DNA of 64,000 nt from Tahibacter aquaticus (GTDB taxonomy: Bacteria; Pseudomonadota; Gammaproteobacteria; Xanthomonadales; Rhodanobacteraceae), in the NCBI RefSeq assembly GCF_004363655.1, contig NZ_SNZH01000005.1:186750-250749 (forward strand), read 5' to 3'. The position numbers and the translations under genes were made by a program. Numbering within the stretch: the stretch's first letter is position 1; each line of letters starts with the position of its first letter. Under the pieces are notes generated by a model. It saw only the letters and a list, made by a program, of their open reading frames with translations, ran no database searches and was not told the DNA's origin. Positions 27,333 to 36,272 of this stretch are shown here, piece by piece.

Positions 27333-29054
27333 ATGATGAAAATTCCGATTGCCCGGCTGCCTCTGGTGGCCGCACTGGCGTTGCTTGCGGGCTGCGCCAG
27401 CGTGTCGCGCCGCGAAGGCGCCGACCAGGTCGAGCAGTTGCTGCAAACCCGCCTGCCCAGTGCATTCCAGTGGCAGCACGATGCCCAGGGCCAGGCCGCC
27501 ATCGGCGCGCGCGTGACCGAACTGCTGGCCCAGCCACTGACACCGGCGCGCGCCTTCCAACTGGCCCAGCTGCGCAATCCGCAGATCGCCGCGCGCTATG
27601 CAGAACTGGGCATTGCCCAGGCCGATGTGGTCGAGGCCAGCCGCATCGCCAATCCCACGTTTTCCGTCACGGCGATGAAAGACGGCGATGCGCACCAGAT
27701 CAGTCGCGGCCTGAGTGCGCCGCTGAGCGATCTGCTGCTGTTGCCGTCGCGCAAGCGCTTCGCCGCAGGCGAATACGAACGAGCCCAGTTGAGCATCGCC
27801 GGCAACCTGATGAACCTGGCTGCCGATACCGCGGCCGACTGGTATCAGGCCGCTGCCGCCAACCAGATTGCGCTGATGCGCGAGGCCGTGGCCAAGGCGG
27901 CGGACGCATCGGCCGAACTGGCCCAGCGTTTCTACACTGCCGGCAATATCAACGCGCTGGAACTGAAACTGGAACAGGCAGCGGCCAGCCAGGCGCGCAT
28001 CGCAGCGGCCAGGGCCAACGCCGATGCCCTGCGCGCGCGGCTGAGCCTGAATACGCGGCTGGGCCTGTCCGGCAGCGATGCGGCGCGCTGGAAGTTCGAC
28101 CTGCCCCTGCTGGCACCGCTGCCGCAGGACGATGAACTCGAACCGCTGCAACAGCTGGCCCGCGCGCAGCGGCTGGACCTGGCCGCCGCACGGCGCGAAA
28201 GCGAACTGCTGGCCGACGCGCTGGGTCTGGCACGGCGCTGGCGTCTGCTGGGCGAAGTCGAGGTCGGCGTCGAACAGGAAAAGGAAACCGACGGCAGCCG
28301 CCTGCACGGTCCTACCCTGTCGCTGGCCCTGCCCCTGTTCAACCAGGGCCAGGCGGCAATTGCCCGGGCCGAGGCCAAGTTGGAACTCAGCCGTGCCGAT
28401 CTCGCCCAGCTGCAATGGCAGGTCGACGCCGATGTGCAAAACGGCGTGGAGCAGGTGTCCGCCCTGCGCCGCATCGCCGACGACTACCGCAATGCCCTGC
28501 TGCCGCAGCGCGAAGCCGTGGTGCAGCGCCAGCTTGAACGACACAACTACATGCTGATAGGCGCGTTCGAACTGCTGCTGGCCAGGCAGCAGGAATTCGA
28601 CGCCTACCAGGCCTACCTGGAAACCGTGCGCGACTACTGGCTGGCCCGGGTCGAGCTGGGCCGCGCCGTCGGTACGCAACTGCCTGGCGATGCACAGGCG
28701 CAGGAACGCACTTTCGATGCGCAGAGCCTGCTGCAGGCACCAGCGGACGATCCGCATGCCGGCCATTCCATGCCGGAAACCAAACCCGCCAGCGATCCGC
28801 ATGCCGGCCATTCCATGCCGGAAACGAATTCCGCCAACGATCCGCACGCTGGCCATTCCATGCCGGAAACCAAACCCGCCAGCGATCCGCATGCCGGCCA
28901 TTCCATGCCGGAAACCAAACCTGCCAACGATCCGCATGCCGGCCATTCCATGCCCGCCGCGCCGGCGCAGAAAGCAGCGGCAGGCAAACACGATCAGCAG
29001 CACACCGACGCGGACGCAAAAGACACCGCCACCGACCAGGAGCAGCAGCCATGA
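27333..29054 (+). CDS. TolC/CusC-type outer membrane efflux lipoprotein with His/Met repeat tail
   Basis: 573 residues from ATG 27333 (27336 possible). The leader LPLVAALALLAGCAS has a lipobox, so Cys is probably lipidated. The body is long amphipathic helices with FNQGQAAIARAEAKLE and periodic Ala/Leu/Gln, the outer membrane factor fold that docks to tripartite efflux pumps. Residues ~473-541 carry five near-identical 15-residue units, DPHAGHSMPETKPAS, rich in His and Met, likely copper-binding. No inner membrane pump or adaptor gene adjoins it, so it may work with a distant RND pump or act as a copper-binding porin. Its stop overlaps the multicopper oxidase start by 4 bases. Confidence 0.85.
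   Translation: MMKIPIARLPLVAALALLAGCASVSRREGADQVEQLLQTRLPSAFQWQHDAQGQAAIGARVTELLAQPLTPARAFQLAQLRNPQIAARYAELGIAQADVVEASRIANPTFSVTAMKDGDAHQISRGLSAPLSDLLLLPSRKRFAAGEYERAQLSIAGNLMNLAADTAADWYQAAAANQIALMREAVAKAADASAELAQRFYTAGNINALELKLEQAAASQARIAAARANADALRARLSLNTRLGLSGSDAARWKFDLPLLAPLPQDDELEPLQQLARAQRLDLAAARRESELLADALGLARRWRLLGEVEVGVEQEKETDGSRLHGPTLSLALPLFNQGQAAIARAEAKLELSRADLAQLQWQVDADVQNGVEQVSALRRIADDYRNALLPQREAVVQRQLERHNYMLIGAFELLLARQQEFDAYQAYLETVRDYWLARVELGRAVGTQLPGDAQAQERTFDAQSLLQAPADDPHAGHSMPETKPASDPHAGHSMPETNSANDPHAGHSMPETKPASDPHAGHSMPETKPANDPHAGHSMPAAPAQKAAAGKHDQQHTDADAKDTATDQEQQP
28749..28955 (+). repeat. Five 45-bp in-frame tandem repeats encoding a metal-binding tail
   Basis: Units start at 28749, 28794, 28839, 28884 and 28929; the last is partial. 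Each encodes DPHAGHSMP plus ETKPAS or a close variant (ETNSAN, ETKPAN). Copies differ mainly at the end of the unit. Copy number could vary by slippage or recombination without shifting the frame. Confidence 0.92.
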
Positions 29055-30445
29055 CGACCCGCCGCGAATTGCTTCAACTGATGGGCGCCGGCGGTGCCGG
29101 ACTGCTCGCCGCCGCGACGGTCAAGGCGCAGACGCCCGCACCGCCCGCCGCGGCACGCACAGCGCGCAGCGGCGAAAACTACCGCCCCGTGCGCACGCTG
29201 AACGGCTGGACCCTGCCGTTCAAGCGCAATGGCGCTGTCAAGGAATTCCACCTCGTCGCCGAAGAGATCGAACACGAATTCGCGCCGGGCAGCCGCGCCC
29301 GCTGCTGGGGCTATAACGGCACCACGCCGGGGCCGACGCTGGAAGCCGTCGAAGGCGATACCGTGCGCATCTTCGTCACCAACCGCCTGGGCGAAGGCAC
29401 CACCATGCACTGGCACGGCATCGACCTGCCCAACGGCTACGACGGCATCGCCGGCCTGAACCAGCCGCGCATCGCACCCGGCGAAACCTTCGTCTACGAG
29501 TTCGTGCTGCGCCAGCACGGCACCCACATGTACCACCCGCACGCCGACGAAATGACGCAGATGGCCTTCGGCATGATGGGCCTGTTCATCATCCACCCGC
29601 GCAACGGCGAAGACGAGCCGATCGACCGCGACTACGCCTTCCTGCTGCATAACTACGCGTTGCACCCGGGCACCTACCGGCCAGACCCGTCGGTGATGCA
29701 GGACTTCGACCTGTGGACCTTCAACTCCAAGGTGTTCCCGGCCATAGAACCGCTGGTCATGCGCACCGGCGAGCGTATGCGTATACGCATAGGCAACCTA
29801 TCCATGTGGAATCATCCCATCCACATGCACAGCAACCCGTTCTGGGTCACCGGTTCGGATGCCGGACGCTGGCCGCGGGCGCAGTGGCGGCGCGAAGTGA
29901 CCGAGATTATCGGCGTCGGCCAGATGCGCGACCTGGAATTCCTCGCCACCGAACCCGGCGACTGGGCCCTGCACTGCCATATGGCCCACCACACCATGGG
30001 GCCCATGGGCCACGGCATTCCCAACCCGACCGGCGTCGACCAGCGCGGCGTGGAAGCGCAAATCCGCCAGATGCTGCCGGGCTACATGGCCATGGGCAAG
30101 GACGGCATGTCCGAGCACAGCGAACACGTCGCCATGGGCATGGCCGGCCCGGCCAATACCTTGCCCATGATGGCCGGCCAGGGCCAGTTCGGCCCCATCG
30201 AGATGGGCGGCATGTTCACCGTGGTCAAGGTGCGCGACGACCAGGCCGCCGACGATTATCGCGACCCGGGCTGGTATCGTTACCCCAAGGGAAAGATTGC
30301 GCGGCGCGTCAGCAGCGATGCGGATTTCGGCCAGCCGGTGCGGCGCGATCCGTATGCGCCGGCACAGCTGTCGCAGCCGCCCGCAGAGCCCCCGGCCGCG
30401 GCGCCCATGGACCATTCGAAACACGGCATGAAACCCGGAGGTTGA
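29051..30445 (+). CDS. Tat-exported multicopper oxidase (CopA-like)
   Basis: 464 residues. TTRRELLQLMGAGGAGLLAA is a twin-arginine leader. All four copper motifs are visible: TMHWHG, MYHPHADE, HPIHMH and HCHMAHHTMGPM, the last giving the type 1 Cys, His and Met ligands. It should fold with copper in the cytoplasm, act in the periplasm and oxidise Cu(I) or phenolics using oxygen. Extra Met/His-rich stretches (MGMAG, MDHSKHGM at the C-terminus) support copper tolerance. It is shorter than CopA of about 600 residues. It is translationally coupled to the efflux lipoprotein and followed after 3 bases by an NTF2-like gene. Confidence 0.92.
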   Translation: MTTRRELLQLMGAGGAGLLAAATVKAQTPAPPAAARTARSGENYRPVRTLNGWTLPFKRNGAVKEFHLVAEEIEHEFAPGSRARCWGYNGTTPGPTLEAVEGDTVRIFVTNRLGEGTTMHWHGIDLPNGYDGIAGLNQPRIAPGETFVYEFVLRQHGTHMYHPHADEMTQMAFGMMGLFIIHPRNGEDEPIDRDYAFLLHNYALHPGTYRPDPSVMQDFDLWTFNSKVFPAIEPLVMRTGERMRIRIGNLSMWNHPIHMHSNPFWVTGSDAGRWPRAQWRREVTEIIGVGQMRDLEFLATEPGDWALHCHMAHHTMGPMGHGIPNPTGVDQRGVEAQIRQMLPGYMAMGKDGMSEHSEHVAMGMAGPANTLPMMAGQGQFGPIEMGGMFTVVKVRDDQAADDYRDPGWYRYPKGKIARRVSSDADFGQPVRRDPYAPAQLSQPPAEPPAAAPMDHSKHGMKPGG

Positions 30446-30448
30446 CCC

Positions 30449-30934
30449 ATGTTCCATCGCCCGCATCCGCTGGCAGTGTTGCTGTCCGGCCTGGCACTGG
30501 CCGGTGCCTGCGCCACCACGGCGCTGGCGCAGGCACCTGTCGACGATCCCGCCGCGGCCGCCGCCGTGGCCACGGTGGAAAATTTCCACAAAGCACTCGA
30601 TGCGGGCGACGGCAAGGCGGCGCTGGCCCTGCTCGCGCCACAGCTGCAGGTGTTCGAAAGCGGCCATGTGGAACGCAGTCGCGACGAATACGCCAGCCAC
30701 CACCTCGACGCCGACATGCAGTTCAGCAAGACGGCGCAGTCGACGCTGGCATCGCGCCACGCCGAGGTCAGCGGCGACAGCGCCTGGGTGCTCAGCGAAA
30801 GCGACGTCAGCTCGCAACGCCAGGGCAAGCCGGTCAAGCAGCGCAGCATCGAGACCATGCTGCTGCGGCAGACGCCACAGGGCTGGCGCATCGTGCATAT
30901 CCACTGGTCGTCGCGCACGCTGAAGACCGAATAG
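30449..30934 (+). CDS. Periplasmic NTF2-like (DUF4440/SnoaL) protein
   Basis: 161 residues with a signal peptide ending near TALA/QA. The mature part fits a cone-shaped NTF2-like fold: helix VENFHKALDAGD, strands around LQVFESG, HAEVSGDSAWVLSE, and final strands ETMLLRQTPQGWRIVHIHWS. Similar DUF4440 proteins often lie beside copper oxidase genes, but the role is not established. It is the last gene of the copper operon, starting 3 bases after the oxidase stop. No catalytic residues can be assigned. Confidence 0.75.
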   Translation: MFHRPHPLAVLLSGLALAGACATTALAQAPVDDPAAAAAVATVENFHKALDAGDGKAALALLAPQLQVFESGHVERSRDEYASHHLDADMQFSKTAQSTLASRHAEVSGDSAWVLSESDVSSQRQGKPVKQRSIETMLLRQTPQGWRIVHIHWSSRTLKTE

Positions 30935-31021
30935 GCGCAGTCCAGCGGGCATGCCGGTTCACGACCTTGTCACCGCAGCCGTGGTCTGGTTCGACCGGCG
31001 CAGGCAAGGAGACGGCACAGC

Positions 31022-32023
31022 GTGCCAGCCGATCACGACGATCTCGTCATAGCCACCAGTGCCGGGCTGTATTGCCCGGCCGGCGATTTCCATATCGATC
31101 CGTGGCAGCCGGTGGCGCGTGCGGTGATTACCCACGGCCACAGCGATCACTCCCGCCCGGGCATGGGCTGCTACTACGCCGCTGCGGCCGGGCTGCCTAT
31201 CCTGCACTGGCGCCTGGGCACGCAGGACTACCGCGCGTTCGACTACGGCGAAACCTTCGACCTGGGCCGCACGCGCGTATCGCTGCATCCGGCTGGCCAT
31301 GTACTGGGCTCGGCCCAGGTGCGCATCGAATGCGGCGAACGCGTCTGGGTCGCCTCGGGCGACTACAAGCGCCAGGCCGATCCCACCTGCACGCCGCTGC
31401 AGCCGCAGCGCTGCGACACCTTCATCACCGAAGCGACCTTTGCCCTGCCGATCTATCGCTGGCCGGATACGGCCACGGTGGCGCGCGATATCGTCGCCTG
31501 GCGCGACGAGTGCGCCGCCCAGGGCGAAGCCGCCGTGCTGTTCTGCTATGCGCTGGGCAAGGCGCAGCGCCTGCTGGCCGAACTGCGGTTGCATACATCG
31601 CGGCCGGCGCTGCTGCACGGCGCCATTGCCGCCGGCGTCGCCGTCTATCGCAGCGCCGGCATCGGTCTGCTCGACAGCCTGCCCATCGCCGAACAGGAAC
31701 GCGGCCGAGACTATGCAGGCGAGCTGATACTGGCGCCGCCATCGGCCGCAGGCAGCGCCTGGATGCGCCGCTTCCGCCGCGTGCAGACCGGCTTTGCCTC
31801 GGGCTGGATGCAGCTGCGCGGCAACCGGCGCCGGCGCAACTATGACCGCGGCTTCGTCGTGTCCGATCATGCGGACTGGCCGGCACTGCTGCAGACCATC
31901 GAGCAGACCGGCGCCACGCGCGTCATTGCCACGCACGGCGCCACCGATGCGCTGGTGCGCGTACTCAACGAACGCGGTCTGAGCGCTGGCACCTTTGCCA
32001 CCGATTTCGGCGGTGAAGACTGA
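31022..32023 (+). CDS. Ligase-associated DNA exonuclease (metallo-beta-lactamase fold)
   Basis: 333 residues from GTG 31022. THGHSDHSRPG is the metal-binding HxHxDH motif; HPAGHVLGSAQ and SGDYKRQADPTC follow as in beta-CASP-like SNM1/Exo proteins, and FVVSDHADW lies near the end. It is the first gene of the four-gene ligase-associated repair module (exonuclease, ligase, helicase, PdeM) and is thought to trim DNA ends at damage. Its TGA overlaps the ligase ATG by one base (TGATG), so the pair is coupled. Biochemistry is inferred from family and context. Confidence 0.88.
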   Translation: MPADHDDLVIATSAGLYCPAGDFHIDPWQPVARAVITHGHSDHSRPGMGCYYAAAAGLPILHWRLGTQDYRAFDYGETFDLGRTRVSLHPAGHVLGSAQVRIECGERVWVASGDYKRQADPTCTPLQPQRCDTFITEATFALPIYRWPDTATVARDIVAWRDECAAQGEAAVLFCYALGKAQRLLAELRLHTSRPALLHGAIAAGVAVYRSAGIGLLDSLPIAEQERGRDYAGELILAPPSAAGSAWMRRFRRVQTGFASGWMQLRGNRRRRNYDRGFVVSDHADWPALLQTIEQTGATRVIATHGATDALVRVLNERGLSAGTFATDFGGED

Positions 32024-33624
32024 TGCAGCGCTTCGCCGACCTGTATCGCCGACTCGACCGCAGCACCGCCACCTCGGACAAGCGTGCTGCATTGATCGAC
32101 TATTTCCGCCAGGCGCCGCCCGTCGACGCGGCCTGGGCGCTGTGGCTGCTGAGCGGCGGCAAGATCGGCGGCACCAAAGCGCGCATCGCCGGCAGCACCG
32201 AGCTGCGCGAATGGATTGCCGAGGCCAGCCGCACACCGGCCTGGCTGGTGGACGAGTGCTACGACCATGTCGGCGACCTGGCCGAAACCCTGACCTTGCT
32301 GCTGGACGAACCGGAGCAGATCGATGCCGCGCCGCTGCACGTCTGGATCGAGCAGCGCCTGCTCGCCGTCGCCGGCCGGGAAGCAGCGCTGCGGCGCGAG
32401 CTGGTCGTCGGCGCGTGGCTTTCGCTGGATAGTGAACAACGTTTTGTTTTCAACAAATTACTTACCGGCGCACTACGCGTCGGCGTATCGCAGCGGCTGG
32501 TGCAGCAGGCGCTGGCCGAACTCAGCGGCGTGGACATCGCGCGCATCGCCCAGCGCATGCTCGGCGCCTGGCTGCCCAGCCCCGCTTTCCTGCAACAGCT
32601 GCTGTCGGCGCAGGAAACCGCCGAGGATCGCGCCCAGCCCTACCCGTTCTTCCTCGCCTCGCCGCTGGAGGGTGAGGCAGGCAGTCTCGGCGCGATCGGC
32701 GACTGGCTGCTGGAATGGAAATGGGACGGCATCCGCCTGCAACTGATCCGCCGCGCCCACCAGACGGCCCTGTGGTCGCGCGGCGAAGAACGCCTGGATG
32801 GCCGCTTTCCGGAAATCGAAAATGCCGCGCAGCAACTGCCGCGCGACTGCGTCATCGACGGCGAACTGCTGGCCTGGCCCCTGCACCAGGACATGCCGCT
32901 GCCGTTCAGCGCATTGCAGACGCGCATCCAGCGGCGCAAGCCCGGCCCCAAGAGCCTGGCCGAGGCGCCGGCGCGCCTGCTCGCCTACGACCTGCTCGAA
33001 CTCGACGGCGCAGACTGGCGCGAACGGCCGCTGGCACAGCGCCGCGCTGCCTTGCAGGAACTGCTCACTGGCCTGCCCGATGCACGCATCCTGCTCTCGC
33101 CCGAGGTGGCCGCCACCGACTGGGACGAAGCCGCCCGCTGTCGTGATACCGCGCGCGAACGAGGGGTGGAAGGGCTGATGCTGAAACGGAGCAGCTCCGT
33201 CTACCAGGCCGGCCGCCGCCGCGGCGACTGGTGGAAATGGAAGCTCGCGCCGCTCAGCATCGACGCGGTGCTGCTTTACGCCCAGGCCGGCCATGGGCGG
33301 CGCAGTACCTTGTATACCGACTACACCTTCGGCCTCTGGCGCGGCGACACCCTGGTGCCGGTGGCCAAGGCCTATTCCGGCCTCGACGATGCGGAAATTC
33401 TCGCATTGGACAAATGGATACGTGCACATACGCTGGAGCGCTTCGGCCCGGTGCGGTCGGTCCAGCCGCTGCAGGTGTTCGAACTGGGTTTCGAGGCAGT
33501 CAACCGCTCCAGCCGGCACAAATCCGGCTTCGCCGTGCGCTTCCCGCGCATTCTGCGCTGGCGCCAGGACAAGCCTGCGGCCGAAGCCGATCGCCTGGAA
33601 ACGCTGCAGGCCCTGGCGCGGTGA
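32023..33624 (+). CDS. ATP-dependent DNA ligase
   Basis: 533 residues. An N-terminal helical DNA-binding region leads to the nucleotidyl transferase core with the adenylated Lys in LEWKWDGIRLQL, then VIDGELLAW, EGLMLKRS and WWKWKL (motifs IV and V), and an OB-fold domain (TDYTFGLWRG, FEAVNRSSRHKSGFAVRFPRI). It seals nicks with ATP as cofactor, separate from the essential NAD ligase. Companion genes on both sides mark it as the repair-module ligase (ligase B/C-like). GTGA overlap with the helicase start indicates coupling. Confidence 0.93.
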   Translation: MQRFADLYRRLDRSTATSDKRAALIDYFRQAPPVDAAWALWLLSGGKIGGTKARIAGSTELREWIAEASRTPAWLVDECYDHVGDLAETLTLLLDEPEQIDAAPLHVWIEQRLLAVAGREAALRRELVVGAWLSLDSEQRFVFNKLLTGALRVGVSQRLVQQALAELSGVDIARIAQRMLGAWLPSPAFLQQLLSAQETAEDRAQPYPFFLASPLEGEAGSLGAIGDWLLEWKWDGIRLQLIRRAHQTALWSRGEERLDGRFPEIENAAQQLPRDCVIDGELLAWPLHQDMPLPFSALQTRIQRRKPGPKSLAEAPARLLAYDLLELDGADWRERPLAQRRAALQELLTGLPDARILLSPEVAATDWDEAARCRDTARERGVEGLMLKRSSSVYQAGRRRGDWWKWKLAPLSIDAVLLYAQAGHGRRSTLYTDYTFGLWRGDTLVPVAKAYSGLDDAEILALDKWIRAHTLERFGPVRSVQPLQVFELGFEAVNRSSRHKSGFAVRFPRILRWRQDKPAAEADRLETLQALAR

Positions 33625-36272
33625 CAGCGCCAGCGCGACAGGCCGGGGCTGAGCTGCGCAGCACGCCCCCCGACACGCCGCTGGCGCAATTGCAGCGCTG
33701 GTTCGCCGCGCAGGGCTGGCGGCCGTTCGCGTTCCAGCGCGAAGTCTGGCGCCGCTACCGCGCCGGCGAATCGGGCCTGCTGCATACGCCTACCGGCAGC
33801 GGCAAGACCTGGGCCGTCTACGGCGGTCCGCTGCTTGACGCCTTGCAGCAGGCGCGCGACGGCGGCAAGCGCACGCGCCGCCTGCAGCTGCTCTGGATCA
33901 CACCCTTGCGCGCGCTGGCCACCGATACGTTGCGCGCGCTGCGCGAACCGCTGCCCGCGCTGGGGCTGGACTGGCAGATCGGCCTGCGCAGCAGCGACGC
34001 GAGCGCGCGCGAGCGGCGCCTGGCCCGCAGCGGCAAGCTCGACGCGCTGGTGACCACGCCCGAATCGCTGGCCCTGCTGTTGTGGCACACGGAAAGCGCG
34101 CAGCACTTCGGCCAGCTGCGCGGCGTGATCGTCGACGAATGGCACGAACTGCTGGGCAACAAGCGCGGCGTGCTGCTGCAGCTCTGCCTGGCCCGCCTGC
34201 GCGCACTGTCGCCGCCGCTGCGCACCTGGGGCCTGTCGGCCACGCTGGGCAACCTGCCCCAGGCACGCGACGTATTGCTGCCACAGCAGCCGGATGCGGC
34301 CCTGGTCGGCGGCGTGGCTCCACGCGCACTGCAACTGCATTCGCTGCTGCCCGGCCCGGGCGAGCGCTTCGCCTGGGCCGGACATCGGGGCCTGGCCCAG
34401 TTGCCGCGCGTGATCGCGCAGATCTTCGCCGCGCGCAGCAGCCTGCTGTTTGCCAATACCCGGGCGCAGGCCGAGCTGTGGCATGCGGCGCTGGCCGCGG
34501 TCTGGCCCGAGCCGGCGGCTACCTTGGCCCTGCACCACGGCTCGCTGGCGCCAGCCCTGCGCTGCGAGGTGGAGCAAGGCTTGCGCGAACAGCGCCTGCG
34601 CTGCGTCGTCGCCACCTCCAGCCTGGACCTGGGCGTGGATTTTCCCGCCGTCGACCAGGCCATCCAGATCGGCAGCCCCAAGGGCATGGCGCGGCTGCTG
34701 CAGCGCGCCGGCCGCGCACGCCACCGGCCCGGCAGCAGCGCCTGCATCATCGGCGTGCCGACACACGCGCTGGAACTGCTGGAATATGCCGCAGCGCGCC
34801 GGGCCGTCGCCGCTGGCCGCATCGAGTCGCGCACACCGCCGCAGCTGTCGCTGGACGTGCTGGCCCAGCACTGCGTGACCCTGGCCCTGGGCGGCGGCTT
34901 CGACGCCGGCGCGCTGTTCGACGAGGTGCGCCGCACGCATGCCTTTGCCGCACTGGACCAGCGCAGCTGGGAACAGGTGCTGGACTTCATCGTGCAGGGC
35001 GGCGCGGCCCTGTCCAGCTATCCGGATTTCCGCCGCGTGCAGCGCGGCGAGGATGGCATCTACCGCGTCGTCGAGCGGCGCATCGCCTACCGCCACCGCC
35101 TGGGCATAGGCACCATCGCCAGCGACGGGGCAGTCGCAGTGAAATTCCTGCGCGGCGGCAGCCTGGGCTCGGTCGAGGAAGCGTTCGCCGGAGCACTGCG
35201 CCCGGGCGACCAGTTCCAGTTCGCCGGCCGCACCCTGCGCCTGGTCCGCCTGGAAGACATGACCGCCTACGTGCGCCTGGCACGCGACCGCGACGGCGCC
35301 ACGCCGAGCTGGCGCGGCGGCCGCCTGCCGCTGTCGAACGAACTCGGCCGCGAAGTGGAGGCCCTGCTGGCCCAGGGCGAAGATTCGCCAGAGTGGACAA
35401 CGCTGCAACCGCTGCTGACGCTGCAAAAGCAACTTTCCGGCTTGCCCGGCCCCGGCCATCTGCTGGTGGAAAGCCTGCCGGCACGCCAGGGCCGCCAGCT
35501 GTTCCTCTATCCGTTTGCCGGCCGCAGCAGCAATGAAGGCCTGGCCGCCGTGCTGGCGCTGCGCTGGGGCCGGCTGGCGCCGAACACCATCGCCTATGCC
35601 GCCAACGACTACGGACTGGTGCTTTCCGCAGCGCAGGACGTCGATCTGGACGAAGCCGCGCTGCAGCAGCTGCTGAGCCCGCACGCGCTGGCCGCCGATG
35701 TGGCAGCCGCGCTGAACCTGGCCGAGCTGGCGCGGCGCCAGTTCCGCGAAATCGCCCGCATTGCCGGCCTGCTGACCCCATCCCTGCCCGGCCGCGCACC
35801 GCGTTCGCTGCGCCAGCTGCAAGCTTCCAGCGGCATGATCTACGACGCCCTGCGCCGCTACGATCCGGACCACTTCCTGCTCGCTCTGGCCGAACGCGAA
35901 GTGCTGCAGCAGCAACTCGATTTCGGCGCGCTGCAGGCCGCCCTGGCCGACTGCGCGCAACGGCCGCTGCGCCTTTGCCGGCCGGCGACGCTGACGCCGC
36001 TGTCGTTCGCGCTGTGGGCCGAAAGCACACGCGGCCAGCTCAGCAGCGAAGATTGGAAAACACGCGTCGCCCGTGCCGCCGCCCGCCTGGAACGCCGCCA
36101 TCGCAGAAGAACTGGCCATCGATTTCAACGGCGAGCCGCTGCACTTGCTGGCCGACCGTGCCGTGTACTGGCCGCGGCGCAACAGCCTGCTGCTGGCCGA
36201 TCTGCACCTGGGCAAAGGCGACCGATTCCGCGAAGCCGGCCTGGCCCTGCCCAGCGGCGGCAGCCGGCTTGA
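33621..36272 (+). CDS. Ligase-associated DEXH helicase (Lhr-core family)
   Basis: 883 residues from GTG 33621, overlapping the ligase stop by 4 bases. Motif I HTPTGSGKT, motif II VDEWHELLG, GLSATLGNL (III), ATSSLDLGVDFP and LLQRAGRARHRPG (V, VI) define an SF2 helicase of the Lhr-core type, a 3'-5' DNA translocase of the module. The expected domain end is near residue 825, at WKTRVARAAARLE. Past this, about 58 Arg/Ala-rich residues run 200 bases into pdeM in another frame. This looks like a lost stop or a frameshift rather than a real domain. The start and the core are secure. Confidence 0.9.
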   Translation: MTAPARQAGAELRSTPPDTPLAQLQRWFAAQGWRPFAFQREVWRRYRAGESGLLHTPTGSGKTWAVYGGPLLDALQQARDGGKRTRRLQLLWITPLRALATDTLRALREPLPALGLDWQIGLRSSDASARERRLARSGKLDALVTTPESLALLLWHTESAQHFGQLRGVIVDEWHELLGNKRGVLLQLCLARLRALSPPLRTWGLSATLGNLPQARDVLLPQQPDAALVGGVAPRALQLHSLLPGPGERFAWAGHRGLAQLPRVIAQIFAARSSLLFANTRAQAELWHAALAAVWPEPAATLALHHGSLAPALRCEVEQGLREQRLRCVVATSSLDLGVDFPAVDQAIQIGSPKGMARLLQRAGRARHRPGSSACIIGVPTHALELLEYAAARRAVAAGRIESRTPPQLSLDVLAQHCVTLALGGGFDAGALFDEVRRTHAFAALDQRSWEQVLDFIVQGGAALSSYPDFRRVQRGEDGIYRVVERRIAYRHRLGIGTIASDGAVAVKFLRGGSLGSVEEAFAGALRPGDQFQFAGRTLRLVRLEDMTAYVRLARDRDGATPSWRGGRLPLSNELGREVEALLAQGEDSPEWTTLQPLLTLQKQLSGLPGPGHLLVESLPARQGRQLFLYPFAGRSSNEGLAAVLALRWGRLAPNTIAYAANDYGLVLSAAQDVDLDEAALQQLLSPHALAADVAAALNLAELARRQFREIARIAGLLTPSLPGRAPRSLRQLQASSGMIYDALRRYDPDHFLLALAEREVLQQQLDFGALQAALADCAQRPLRLCRPATLTPLSFALWAESTRGQLSSEDWKTRVARAAARLERRHRRRTGHRFQRRAAALAGRPCRVLAAAQQPAAGRSAPGQRRPIPRSRPGPAQRRQPA

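Noticed and set aside
28749-28955. Evenly spaced 45-bp repeats as a CRISPR array
   Set aside because: The repeats are adjacent, have no unique spacers and stay in one reading frame.
33372-36215. Long minus-strand frame opposite the helicase, and similar ones at 2696-4888 and 47590-50451
   Set aside because: Third-position GC bias keeps these frames open; the plus-strand products have full family motifs.
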